The position numbers were made by a program, and so were the translations under genes. Of a stretch of 11,606 nucleotides of DNA, positions 1-5,719 are shown in pieces. The notes beneath the pieces are model-generated. The model saw nothing but the letters and a program-made list of their open reading frames with translations, was not told where the DNA came from and searched no databases. Each line of letters starts with the position of its first letter. Position 1 is the stretch's first letter. Origin of the DNA: Oscillospiraceae bacterium (GTDB lineage Bacteria > Bacillota > Clostridia > Oscillospirales > Ruminococcaceae); NCBI GenBank assembly GCA_031281115.1, contig JAITFV010000307.1, forward strand, positions 1 to 11,606, read 5' to 3'.

Positions 1-124
1 GCGCTGTTGCGACAGCGCCCGCTGCGCTCACGCAGCGGAAACCCGTTTAAATTGAAACTGTGGAACAGTTTTCAATTTAAACGATTATAACAGGGTTTCG
101 CGGCTTACGAGCTGCGGGCGCTGT
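1..124 (-). repeat. Hairpin-array repeat upstream of glnS (divergent family member, may continue off the left edge)
   Basis: This non-coding stretch is almost entirely self-complementary. Hairpins are 1-18 (7-bp stem, loop TGCG), 19-38 (CCGCTGCG / CGCAGCGG, loop CTCA), and 44-83 (17-bp AT-rich stem with one bulge, loop TGGAA). AAACCC at 39-44 can also pair with GGGTTT at 93-98. A competing long-range stem pairs 12-22 with 114-124 over 11 bp and would break the first two hairpins. Read on the minus strand the order is AT-rich hairpin then two GC-rich hairpins, the same as in the repeats at 1816, 5636 and 5713. The 13 bases at 68-80 are the exact reverse complement of 5644-5656, and both copies have TATA nine bases outside that block. 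I see no T-box motif. Membership is inferred from layout and this shared end; overall identity is low. Confidence 0.6.
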
Positions 125-153
125 CTGTGGACTATAGTATTAAGGAGCTTAAA

Positions 154-1833
154 ATGACACCCGTTGAAAAATCCCTCCCCAACGAAAATTTCATTCATGA
201 TATAATCGACGCCGACTTAGCCTCGGGAAAGTGCAAAAAGATACACACCCGCTTCCCCCCCGAGCCAAACGGCTGTATTCACATCGGAAGCGCAAAAGCA
301 ATCTATATAAATTTTGAAGCTGCAAAAAAATACGGCGGCTTGTTCAACCTGCGCTTCGATGATACAAACCCCGTAAAAGAAGACGAGAGCTACGTTCGCT
401 CCATTATTGAGGACATAAAATGGCTCATCGGCGGCGAACCCTCCGGCGGCATTTTCTACGGCTCGGATTATTTTGAAAAAACTTATGAATACGCGCTGAA
501 GCTGATTAAAGACGGAAAAGCCTATGTCTGCGATTTAAACCTTGAACAAGTTGCCGAATACCGCGGTTCGTTTAACCTGCCCGGGCAGAACAGTCCTTAC
601 CGCAACCGCAGCGTTGAGGAAAATTTAGGGCTTTTAGAGCGCATGAAAAACGGCGAATTTGAAAACGGCGCACGAACATTACGGGCTAAAATCGACATGG
701 CTTCCCCAAATATGAACCTGCGCGACCCCGTGATTTATCGCATTTTACACGCTCATCATCATCGCCGGGGCGACAAGTGGAAAATTTACCCGATGTATGA
801 TTTTGCACATACTATACAAGATGCAATTGAGGGAATTACGCACTCCTGCTGCTCGCTTGAGTTCGAGAATCACCGCCCCCTCTACGACTGGGTAGCCGAT
901 AACATCGGGCTTGAAGAATCGGAAAAACCGCACCAGTATGAGTTCGCCCGTCTCAATATGACTTACACGACGATGAGCAAGCGATACCTCGGTAAGCTCG
1001 TTGAAAAAGGTTTGGTTGAGGGTTGGGATGACCCGCGCATGCCGACACTCTCAGGGCTTCGCCGCCGCGGTTACACGCCGTCATCAATACTCGAATTCGT
1101 GAAACGTACCGGCGTCGCAAAGGCGTACAGCGTGGTTGACAGCGCACTTTTGGAGTTCTGCTTGCGTGAAGAACTTGATAAAACTGCGCCCCGCAGAATT
1201 GCCGTAACCGACCCGCTTTTAGTTACTGTTACAAACTATCCGGAAGATAAAACTGAAACTTTCTCACTCCCCAATAACCCTAATAACCCCGAAATGGGAA
1301 CCCGCGAGCTGCCGTTCACACGGCAAATTTATATTGAACGCAGCGACTTTGCCGAAGTTCCGCCGCCTAAGTTCCATCGTTTGAAACCCGGTGCGGAGGT
1401 AAGACTCATGGGTGCGTATATTATAAAATGCAATGAAATCGTTAAAAACGAAAATGGCGATGTAACCGAGCTTTTATGCACTGCCGACCTTGAAACCGGC
1501 AACCGGATGCCTGTTGACGGACGTAAAATTAAAGGCACTGTTCACTGGCTTTCTGTCCCTCACGCTGAAAGCGCCGAACTCGCGCTCTATGACAGGCTTC
1601 TGACGATTCAAAACGTCTTCGATATACCCCAAGACAGCGACTATGCGGATTATATAAACCCGAATTCGCTCATAACAGCGAAAAACGCGAAAATTGAACC
1701 GTCACTCAAAAACGCCGAAGCAGGTGAAAAATTCCAGTTTGTCAGAACCGGGTATTTTTGTAAAGACAGCAAGAACGATAATACTTTTAATAAAACAGTG
1801 CCTTTAAAAAGCAGCTATAGCCAGTTAAGTTAA
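154..1833 (+). CDS. glnS: Glutaminyl-tRNA synthetase (GlnRS)
   Basis: Cytosolic class I aminoacyl-tRNA synthetase that charges tRNA-Gln with glutamine using ATP. The 559-residue product is full length (E. coli GlnRS is about 554). The N-terminal Rossmann domain has RFPPEPNG at residues 33-40 followed by the HIGH-type signature HIGS at 43-46, then FDDTNP at 68-73. THSCCSLEFENHRPLYDW at 229-246 is the typical GlnRS block. The KMSKS-type loop is TMSKR at 273-277. From about residue 345 to the end lie the two anticodon-binding beta-barrel domains, ending in the FNKTVPLK-type tail. I chose the ATG at 154 because AAGGAG at 142-147 lies 6 nt upstream; a GTG at 127 is in frame but sits upstream of that site. 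The PEPNG-type N terminus separates it from bacterial GluRS. The last residues (YSQLS) and the stop codon lie inside the repeat at 1816-1909, so the extreme C terminus appears repeat-derived. Confidence 0.95.
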   Translation: MTPVEKSLPNENFIHDIIDADLASGKCKKIHTRFPPEPNGCIHIGSAKAIYINFEAAKKYGGLFNLRFDDTNPVKEDESYVRSIIEDIKWLIGGEPSGGIFYGSDYFEKTYEYALKLIKDGKAYVCDLNLEQVAEYRGSFNLPGQNSPYRNRSVEENLGLLERMKNGEFENGARTLRAKIDMASPNMNLRDPVIYRILHAHHHRRGDKWKIYPMYDFAHTIQDAIEGITHSCCSLEFENHRPLYDWVADNIGLEESEKPHQYEFARLNMTYTTMSKRYLGKLVEKGLVEGWDDPRMPTLSGLRRRGYTPSSILEFVKRTGVAKAYSVVDSALLEFCLREELDKTAPRRIAVTDPLLVTVTNYPEDKTETFSLPNNPNNPEMGTRELPFTRQIYIERSDFAEVPPPKFHRLKPGAEVRLMGAYIIKCNEIVKNENGDVTELLCTADLETGNRMPVDGRKIKGTVHWLSVPHAESAELALYDRLLTIQNVFDIPQDSDYADYINPNSLITAKNAKIEPSLKNAEAGEKFQFVRTGYFCKDSKNDNTFNKTVPLKSSYSQLS

Positions 1834-1909
1834 AAACGCTAAAGCGTTTTTAACCTGCGGCGTATACGCCGCGAACCGCCAAAGGCGGCTTGACTTGACT
1901 GCATAGCTG
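1816..1909 (+). repeat. 94-bp three-hairpin repeat, copy 1 (inverted relative to 5713-5806)
   Basis: Aligned without gaps to the reverse complement of 5713-5806, it matches at 92 of 94 positions. It contains three consecutive hairpins: GTTAAAAACGC / GCGTTTTTAAC with loop TAAA (1829-1854), the perfect 16-bp palindrome GCGGCGTATACGCCGC (1857-1872), and CCGCC / GGCGG with loop AAA (1876-1888). The outer ends are imperfect inverted repeats (CTATAGCCAGTTAAGTT against CTATGCAGTCAAGTC). There is no coding capacity beyond the tail of glnS, which makes it look like a MITE- or REP-like non-autonomous element. I found no clear target-site duplication. Confidence 0.85.
1829..1854 (+). terminator. Likely intrinsic terminator of glnS, formed by the first hairpin of the repeat
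   Basis: An 11-bp perfect stem with a TAAA tetraloop carries a run of five T in its 3' arm. The glnS stop codon (1831-1833) lies in the 5' arm. The A-run and T-run are symmetrical, so it could act in both directions. The T-run is inside the stem and not after a GC stem, so efficiency is uncertain. Confidence 0.55.
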
Positions 1910-1911
1910 CA

Positions 1912-2034
1912 CCGGTTGCAGCATTTCGCAATCGGCTAAAAAACATGAAAAAGGAGAAGTTTGAAAGAAATCTAAAGATTTCTTTCAAACCCGTCGGTTT
2001 GTGCCTCAAAAACGAACTCGGCACAAATCCTCCT
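1912..2034 (+). promoter_or_regulatory. Structured leader upstream of the lipoprotein gene (several stem-loops)
   Basis: Together with the repeat before it, this fills the 225-bp gap between glnS and the lipoprotein. Stem-loops are 1912-1919 / 1928-1935 (8 bp with one G-T wobble), a perfect 14-bp stem GTTTGAAAGAAATC / GATTTCTTTCAAAC with loop TAAA (1959-1990), and TTTGTGCC / GGCACAAA (1998-2005 / 2020-2027). AGGAG at 1952-1956 can pair with CTCCT at 2030-2034, closing the last two into a multi-branch fold. The TAAA loop closed by C-G is the same as in the repeats at 1816 and 5636, so this may be a degenerate relative of that family. I see no convincing promoter or known riboswitch. The frame stays open from 1945 into the lipoprotein gene, but that extension is folded leader and not a plausible N terminus. 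Confidence 0.45.
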
Positions 2035-2058
2035 CAAGAGAAAGGAATGGTCATAAAT

Positions 2059-2643
2059 ATGAAAAAATTATTTATTTTTTTGCTTGCGCTTATGTTTACG
2101 TTTACCGGCTGCGGTTCAGGCGAGCCGCCGGCAGCAGAGCCGCCCTTTGTGGAAGTTCCCGCTTCTGAACCGGCACCCGAAATTTTCCCCGAGCCCGCAC
2201 CGGAACCCGAACCTGAGCCCGAACCTGCCCCATCAGGTCCCATGCACGAACCCGATAAAATCTATTTCCACGACACTTATAATCAACTCGCCGAAAATCC
2301 CTCGGTAATGTGGGGAGACTTCCACTGGAACGGCTGGTTCGATGTTATGATTCCGCTCACGCACGAAGAAAACAGATGGTACTCATTTGAAGCTATGAGT
2401 GGCGATATAATGGATAATTATAAAATGCTCATTTTCTTCAACGGGTTACCGGACGAAGACCCCGAATCAATTCAATGGGTCTGGAATTCCAACAGCGGCT
2501 TCCCTAACGGCAGATATTTTATAGCTGATTTTGCAAATACCGTAAACCCTCCCGGCGGGAGCTTCGCAGGAGAGCAGCGTGACGCTCTTTCTTTCATAAC
2601 CTTTGAAGAGGCGGAAGCCGCAACGAGAAACGTGATTCATTAG
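2059..2643 (+). CDS. Small Pro/Glu-rich lipoprotein, function unknown
   Basis: The 194-residue product starts with a short basic N terminus (MKK), a hydrophobic segment at about 4-16 and a lipobox FTGC at 15-18. Cys18 should therefore be lipidated and the protein anchored to the outer face of the membrane. Residues about 21-62 are a low-complexity linker rich in Pro and Glu, with consecutive PE repeats at about 45-56, as in tethers that hold a domain off the membrane. The remaining 130 residues form an acidic, Trp/Phe/Tyr-rich domain (for example MWGDFHWNGWFDV at 84-96) that I do not recognise. I preferred the ATG at 2059 to upstream in-frame starts because it gives a proper signal peptide and follows AAAGGA at 2041-2046. 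The gene is isolated: a structured leader lies before it and a 157-bp gap with a hairpin after it. A ligand-binding or envelope role is possible but not shown. Confidence 0.8.
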   Translation: MKKLFIFLLALMFTFTGCGSGEPPAAEPPFVEVPASEPAPEIFPEPAPEPEPEPEPAPSGPMHEPDKIYFHDTYNQLAENPSVMWGDFHWNGWFDVMIPLTHEENRWYSFEAMSGDIMDNYKMLIFFNGLPDEDPESIQWVWNSNSGFPNGRYFIADFANTVNPPGGSFAGEQRDALSFITFEEAEAATRNVIH

Positions 2644-2721
2644 ACCCTTCCGCTAAGGAATTGCCAAGAAATATTTCCGAATGTTCTGCGATGAGCGGGG
2701 TTGGTAAAATCGTCTGATACA

Positions 2722-2751
2722 AAAAAGGGATTGACAAATCAATCCCTTTTT
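2722..2751. terminator. Hairpin downstream of the lipoprotein gene, probable bidirectional terminator
   Basis: AAAAAGGGATTG (2722-2733) pairs perfectly over 12 bp with CAATCCCTTTTT (2740-2751), loop ACAAAT. The flanking A and T runs make it terminator-like in both directions. It lies 78 nt past the lipoprotein stop codon. Its 3' half of the first arm and its loop also contain the -35 box of the next promoter. Confidence 0.7.
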
Positions 2752-2759
2752 GTTATGAT
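2731..2759 (+). promoter_or_regulatory. Near-consensus sigma-A promoter for the iscS-iscU operon
   Basis: TTGACA at 2731-2736 is a perfect -35 box. After a 17-nt spacer comes TATGAT at 2754-2759, five of six matches to the -10 consensus. Transcription would start near 2766, giving a leader of about 35 nt before the TTG start of iscS. The -35 box overlaps the hairpin at 2722-2751. Confidence 0.8.
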
Positions 2760-2765
2760 ATAAAA

Positions 2766-2784
2766 GTGGACTAAATTAGTATAC
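2766..2784 (+). promoter_or_regulatory. Candidate operator dyad at the iscS transcription start
   Basis: The core ACTAAATTAGT (2770-2780) is a perfect odd-length palindrome, and the GT and AC ends at 2766-2767 and 2783-2784 extend the symmetry to 19 bp. It sits at the predicted +1, immediately upstream of the ribosome binding site AAAGGA (2785-2790), where a repressor would block transcription. Fe-S operons are often controlled by Rrf2/IscR-family regulators, but I cannot match this site to a specific one and no regulator gene is in the window. Confidence 0.35.
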
Positions 2785-2800
2785 AAAGGATATAATAACA

Positions 2801-3994
2801 TTGAGTAACATTATTTATTTGGACAACGCCGCTACAACCCGCATAAGTTCTACAGTTCGGGAGGTTATGGAGCCGTATCTTGATAATCTTTACGGCAATG
2901 CCTCGTCGCTCTACAGCTTGGGGCGCGAAAGCGCGAGAGCGATTCACAAGGCGCGCATGGATATAGCCGAAGCATTAAACTGCGACCCGTGCGAGATTTA
3001 TTTCACAAGCGGCGGCAGCGAAAGCAACAACTGGGCTGTCAAAAGCGCGGCGGCACTCGCCGCTAAAAGCGGAAAAAAGCATATTATCAGCTCCGAATTC
3101 GAGCATCACGCAGTTCTGCACGTGTTGCAAGCGCTTGAAAAGCAAGGCTTTGAAGTAACGTATTTACCTGTATACGAGAACGGCATTGTGCGTGTTTCTG
3201 ATTTAGAAAAGGCATTCCGTCCCGATACCGGATTTTGCACATTAATGCACGTCAACAATGAAATAGGTACGATTCAGCCCGTTTCCGACATCGGCGCACT
3301 TTGCAAGGCACATGGAATCCTGTTTCATTCGGACGCTGTTCAGGCTCTCGGAAGTGTTAAGTTTGATATAAGCGTATTAAACGCCGATTTACTCTCACTT
3401 TCCGGGCATAAAATCCACGCCCCTAAAGGCATCGGCGCTCTCTGCGTAAATAATAAAATCCGCCTCCCGCCTTATATTGTAGGCGGAGCACAGGAAAGCG
3501 GGCTTCGCGCAGGAACGGAAAACGTCGCAGGAATTGTAGGTTTCGCGAAGGCAGTGCAGGAAGCTGTCAGCGGCACAGAAGCCAAAAACTCAAAGCTTCT
3601 GCCTCTTAAAGAAAAACTTTGTAAAGAAATCATGAAGCTCGAAAAGGTTCATCTGAACGGCGACCCGGAACAGCGCGTTGTAACCAATCTTAATTTTTCT
3701 TTTGAGGGTATTGAGGGAGAATCGCTTCTGTTAATGCTCGACATGGCGGGAATCTGCTGCTCAAGCGGTTCTGCCTGCACCTCCGGTTCATTAGACCCGT
3801 CGCACGTTCTGCTCGCTTTAGGATTGCCGCACGAAATTGCACACGGCTCGCTGCGTATTTCAATGTCGCAGTACACGACGGAAGCTGAAATCGACAAGCT
3901 TCTTGAAGTTCTGCCGGGTATTATAAATAAGCTGCGAATAATGTCACCTTTATGGGAAAGGATTAAAAATCAATGCTCTATTCAGAAAAAGTAA
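2801..3994 (+). CDS. iscS: Cysteine desulfurase (IscS/NifS type, group I)
   Basis: A PLP enzyme that takes sulfur from L-cysteine, leaving alanine, and passes it as a persulfide to IscU for Fe-S cluster assembly and often to tRNA-thiolation enzymes. The 397-residue product opens with the family signature YLDNAATT (6-13). EHHAV (101-105) stacks on the cofactor, D178 and Q181 contact the PLP ring, SGHKIHAPKG (201-210) carries the Schiff-base lysine K204, and SSGSACTSG (321-329) holds the catalytic cysteine C326 in the long mobile loop typical of group I. The start is a TTG with AAAGGA 10 nt upstream; translation from it begins exactly at the family's usual N terminus. The C-terminal residues (about 382-397) overlap the iscU start by 22 nt, so the two are translationally coupled. 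It is the first gene of a three-gene operon driven from the promoter at 2731-2759. Confidence 0.95.
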   Translation: MSNIIYLDNAATTRISSTVREVMEPYLDNLYGNASSLYSLGRESARAIHKARMDIAEALNCDPCEIYFTSGGSESNNWAVKSAAALAAKSGKKHIISSEFEHHAVLHVLQALEKQGFEVTYLPVYENGIVRVSDLEKAFRPDTGFCTLMHVNNEIGTIQPVSDIGALCKAHGILFHSDAVQALGSVKFDISVLNADLLSLSGHKIHAPKGIGALCVNNKIRLPPYIVGGAQESGLRAGTENVAGIVGFAKAVQEAVSGTEAKNSKLLPLKEKLCKEIMKLEKVHLNGDPEQRVVTNLNFSFEGIEGESLLLMLDMAGICCSSGSACTSGSLDPSHVLLALGLPHEIAHGSLRISMSQYTTEAEIDKLLEVLPGIINKLRIMSPLWERIKNQCSIQKK

Positions 3995-4407
3995 TGGAAC
4001 ACTTCGCGAATCCGCACAATGTCGGCGAAATAGAAAACGCCGACGGAATCGGCGAAGTCGGCAATGAAAAATGCGGCGATATAATGAAGATGTACCTGAA
4101 AATAAACGCGGGAATCATTGAAGATGTAAAATTCAAGACCTTCGGTTGCGGCGCGGCGATTGCGACTTCCTCCATAGCCACCGACATGATTAAAGGCAAA
4201 TCTGTCGAAGAAGCCTTAAAACTGTCAAACAAAGCAGTCGTAGAGGCGCTTGAAGGGCTCCCGCCTGCGAAAATTCACTGCTCGGTTTTAGCGGAACAGG
4301 CGGTAAAAACCGCAATTGCAGACTATTACACGAAACAAGGCATTGACCCTTTGCCGATTGTCGGCGAAATCCCCGAACATTGCCACGGCGACTGTGGAAA
4401 TGATTAG
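3973..4407 (+). CDS. iscU: Fe-S cluster assembly scaffold (IscU/NifU N-terminal type)
   Basis: The scaffold receives sulfur from IscS and iron to build a [2Fe-2S] cluster and then hands it to apo-proteins. The 144-residue product shows YSEKVMEHFANPHNVGEIE at 3-21, the usual N terminus. The cluster ligands are visible: C34 with D36 (KCGDIM), C59 (FGCGAA) and C103 (HCSV). As in clostridial members, a short C-terminal tail HCHGDC (136-141) adds two cysteines absent from proteobacterial IscU. The ATG at 3973 lies within the end of iscS and has AAAGG at 3957-3961 upstream. Physical overlap with the desulfurase gene matches their direct protein partnership. HscA/HscB chaperones and ferredoxin genes are not next to it, which fits a simplified Gram-positive ISC-type pair. 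I use the name iscU for the fold and context; nifU-like would be equally acceptable. Confidence 0.93.
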   Translation: MLYSEKVMEHFANPHNVGEIENADGIGEVGNEKCGDIMKMYLKINAGIIEDVKFKTFGCGAAIATSSIATDMIKGKSVEEALKLSNKAVVEALEGLPPAKIHCSVLAEQAVKTAIADYYTKQGIDPLPIVGEIPEHCHGDCGND

Positions 4408-4436
4408 AACATAATAAAAGCGTCAATCATAATAGC

Positions 4437-4772
4437 ATGAAAACTATTATAATTGATGCAAAAAACCACAAAAAAGAAATCAAACGCACAAAAAAGCCCG
4501 TGCTGCTTAGCTTTGCGGGTACTTACGGCATTTCAGCATTTCTTCTCAAGCAAACCGCTGACTCGCTCAGCGATGAGCTGCAAGACGAAATAAAAATCGG
4601 CATCGTCGAAATGAACTCCCAAAACGCCGCATTAGCGCGGAAATACAACGTTCGTTTTCTGCCGACAACCCTGCTGATTCAACATGGTAAAGTCACCGAC
4701 AGAATCATCGGAAACATGAGCAAGGACGATTTAATCAGGGTTCTTGAGACATCACAATCCCGAATTCCATGA
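4437..4772 (+). CDS. Thioredoxin-fold protein lacking the CXXC active site
   Basis: The 111-residue product is thioredoxin-sized and keeps the fold landmarks: the buried strand PVLLSFAG (21-28), the helix after the active-site position, the strand IKIGIVEMN (52-60), and NVRFLPTTLL (71-80) with the cis-proline P76. Where thioredoxins have WCGPC it reads YGISA (30-34), so both redox cysteines are replaced (by G31 and A34). The whole protein has no cysteine, so it cannot be a disulfide reductase. It lies 29 nt after iscU with no strong ribosome binding site and no promoter I can see, which suggests co-transcription with iscS-iscU. A binding, chaperone-like or adaptor role in cluster assembly is possible but only inferred from position. 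The ATG at 4437 fits the family N terminus. The operon ends at the terminator at 4828. Confidence 0.8.
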   Translation: MKTIIIDAKNHKKEIKRTKKPVLLSFAGTYGISAFLLKQTADSLSDELQDEIKIGIVEMNSQNAALARKYNVRFLPTTLLIQHGKVTDRIIGNMSKDDLIRVLETSQSRIP

Positions 4773-4790
4773 TTCGCTGTGTTGATACTA

Positions 4791-4819
4791 TTTCTGAACG
4801 AACTTTATTTGTTCAGAAA
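4791..4819. other. AT-rich stem-loop between convergent genes
   Basis: TTTCTGAAC (4791-4799) pairs perfectly with GTTCAGAAA (4811-4819) around an 11-nt loop. It precedes the terminator at 4828 with the same order (AT-rich hairpin, then GC hairpin) as the repeats, so it may be a decayed family member. Confidence 0.4.
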
Positions 4820-4827
4820 CAGGGATT

Positions 4828-4850
4828 GCGCTGTCGCAACAGCGCTTTTT
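4828..4850 (+). terminator. Rho-independent terminator of the iscS-iscU-thioredoxin-like operon
   Basis: GCGCTGT (4828-4834) pairs with ACAGCGC (4839-4845) around CGCA and is followed directly by five T (4846-4850), a textbook intrinsic terminator on the plus strand. It lies 55 nt past the thioredoxin-like stop codon. The 18-bp hairpin is the exact reverse complement of bases 1-18. Confidence 0.85.
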
Positions 4851-4855
4851 GTCAA

Positions 4856-5587
4856 TCATTCAAATAAATCTTTCGTCTCGCTTTTCGGCATTTTCATATA
4901 AACGCTGACATCGCCGCCCCCGTCACAGGTAGCGAGTGAAACGTTCTTCTCATCGGCGTAACCCTGCTCGTTCAGGCGCTCCCGGAGCCAGAATTTATTT
5001 TTACTGAGATATTTTAAGTTTGTTTCAAGGATTTTTCCGTCAAGAATAATATTCACGACGATTTCCTCCTGCTTCGGGAAGAGGTTTAAATCCTCAGGTG
5101 TAGCCGGTCTTCTCGCCGCTACGGGAATAAATGACAATTGCCCGTTGGGTTCAAGCAGCGCGGTGCCTACGTCTGCCAAATTATGATACCCGTTGCTTCT
5201 GCACATCATTTGGAACTCGGTAATATCGAGCTTGGCTTTAAACAAATTCTTCTCGAAAAGCTTGCCGTTCTGATACATAATCAGCGGTCGCCCCCATAGA
5301 AACTTTCTCGCTTTTATTGACTTGATGGATATAATCGAAATGCCGAACGCCGTAAAGCCGTAAACTAACATCGCTACAAGCGGCTCAACCCAGCTGTCGG
5401 TGATACTTGTAGCCATTTCCGCAGCGATATTCCCCATAGTTATACCGATGATATAATCAAAGACGCTGAGCTGCGAAATCTGCTTGTTTCCGATAAGTTT
5501 CGCTATAACGAAAAGGACGCCGAGCGAAAAAAACGAGAGCCATATAATTTTTAATACTACCATAATAATTATTATGCCGTTTGACAA
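4856..5587 (-). CDS. DUF421/YetF-family membrane protein
   Basis: The 243-residue product has the YetF layout: hydrophobic segments at about 8-30, 44-60 and 68-88, then a soluble C-terminal alpha/beta region. Family marks include GNKQISQLSVFDYIIGITMGN at 33-53 (compare GKxQxSQxTPFDF in B. subtilis YetF), RPLIMYQNGKL at 100-110, and DVGTALLEPNGQLSFIP at 139-155, the best conserved part of the soluble domain. Family members sit in the cytoplasmic membrane and their biochemical role is poorly known; some are linked to envelope or spore properties in Bacillus. The frame opens at a TTG (5587) with no recognisable ribosome binding site. An in-frame ATG at 5563 (residue 9) would leave the first membrane segment intact, so the true start is uncertain. 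It faces the iscS operon terminator and diverges from the YihY gene across a repeat-filled gap. Confidence 0.88.
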   Translation of the reverse strand: MSNGIIIIMVVLKIIWLSFFSLGVLFVIAKLIGNKQISQLSVFDYIIGITMGNIAAEMATSITDSWVEPLVAMLVYGFTAFGISIISIKSIKARKFLWGRPLIMYQNGKLFEKNLFKAKLDITEFQMMCRSNGYHNLADVGTALLEPNGQLSFIPVAARRPATPEDLNLFPKQEEIVVNIILDGKILETNLKYLSKNKFWLRERLNEQGYADEKNVSLATCDGGGDVSVYMKMPKSETKDLFE

Positions 5588-5615
5588 ATCATAAAATAGC
5601 TGGTAAAATTAACAA
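5588..5615 (-). promoter_or_regulatory. Candidate promoter for the DUF421 gene
   Basis: On the minus strand TTGTTA (5615-5610) and TATGAT (5593-5588) are separated by 16 nt, a fair sigma-A match. The -10 box abuts the TTG codon at 5587, so a transcript from here would start inside the frame. That supports translation from the ATG at 5563 if this promoter is real. Confidence 0.4.
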
Positions 5616-5635
5616 GGTGAGCCGCTGCAGGCAGT

Positions 5636-5719
5636 ATAGCTGATTAAATTGAAAACACTAAAGTGTTTTCTCGGCAAGCGGCGCTTGCCGCCGTGCCATC
5701 AGCACGGACAATCAGCTAT
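5636..5719 (+). repeat. 84-bp three-hairpin repeat, second subtype
   Basis: It is bounded by perfect 10-bp inverted ends, ATAGCTGATT (5636-5645) and AATCAGCTAT (5710-5719). Inside are three hairpins: GAAAACAC / GTGTTTTC with loop TAAA (5651-5670), CGGCAAGC / GCTTGCCG with loop GGC (5672-5690), and CCGTGC / GCACGG with loop CATCA (5691-5707). The order and the TAAA loop match the 94-bp repeat, but the GC hairpin sequences are different. It overlaps the next repeat by the 7 bases CAGCTAT (5713-5719), so the two are fused end to end. It has no coding capacity. Confidence 0.75.

Noticed and set aside
127..153. In-frame GTG start giving GlnRS nine extra residues
   Set aside because: The AAGGAG site at 142-147 lies downstream of it and is well spaced from the ATG at 154, and GlnRS proteins begin near that ATG.
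1..153. T-box riboswitch controlling glnS
   Set aside because: The conserved T-box sequence (AGGGTGGNACCGCG type) is absent and the stems do not match its layout.
1945..2058. N-terminal extension of the lipoprotein frame from an ATG at 1945
   Set aside because: The stretch is made of hairpins and would bury the signal peptide; the ATG at 2059 gives a proper lipoprotein signal and lipobox.
2178..2232. Tandem DNA repeat in the lipoprotein gene
   Set aside because: The near-repeats encode a Pro-Glu linker with varying codons, so they are better explained as low-complexity protein than as a DNA element.
5581..5590. TTGACA-like -35 box on the plus strand for the YihY gene
   Set aside because: It lies in the DUF421 coding start, has no convincing -10 at 17 nt, and the repeats separate it from the gene.
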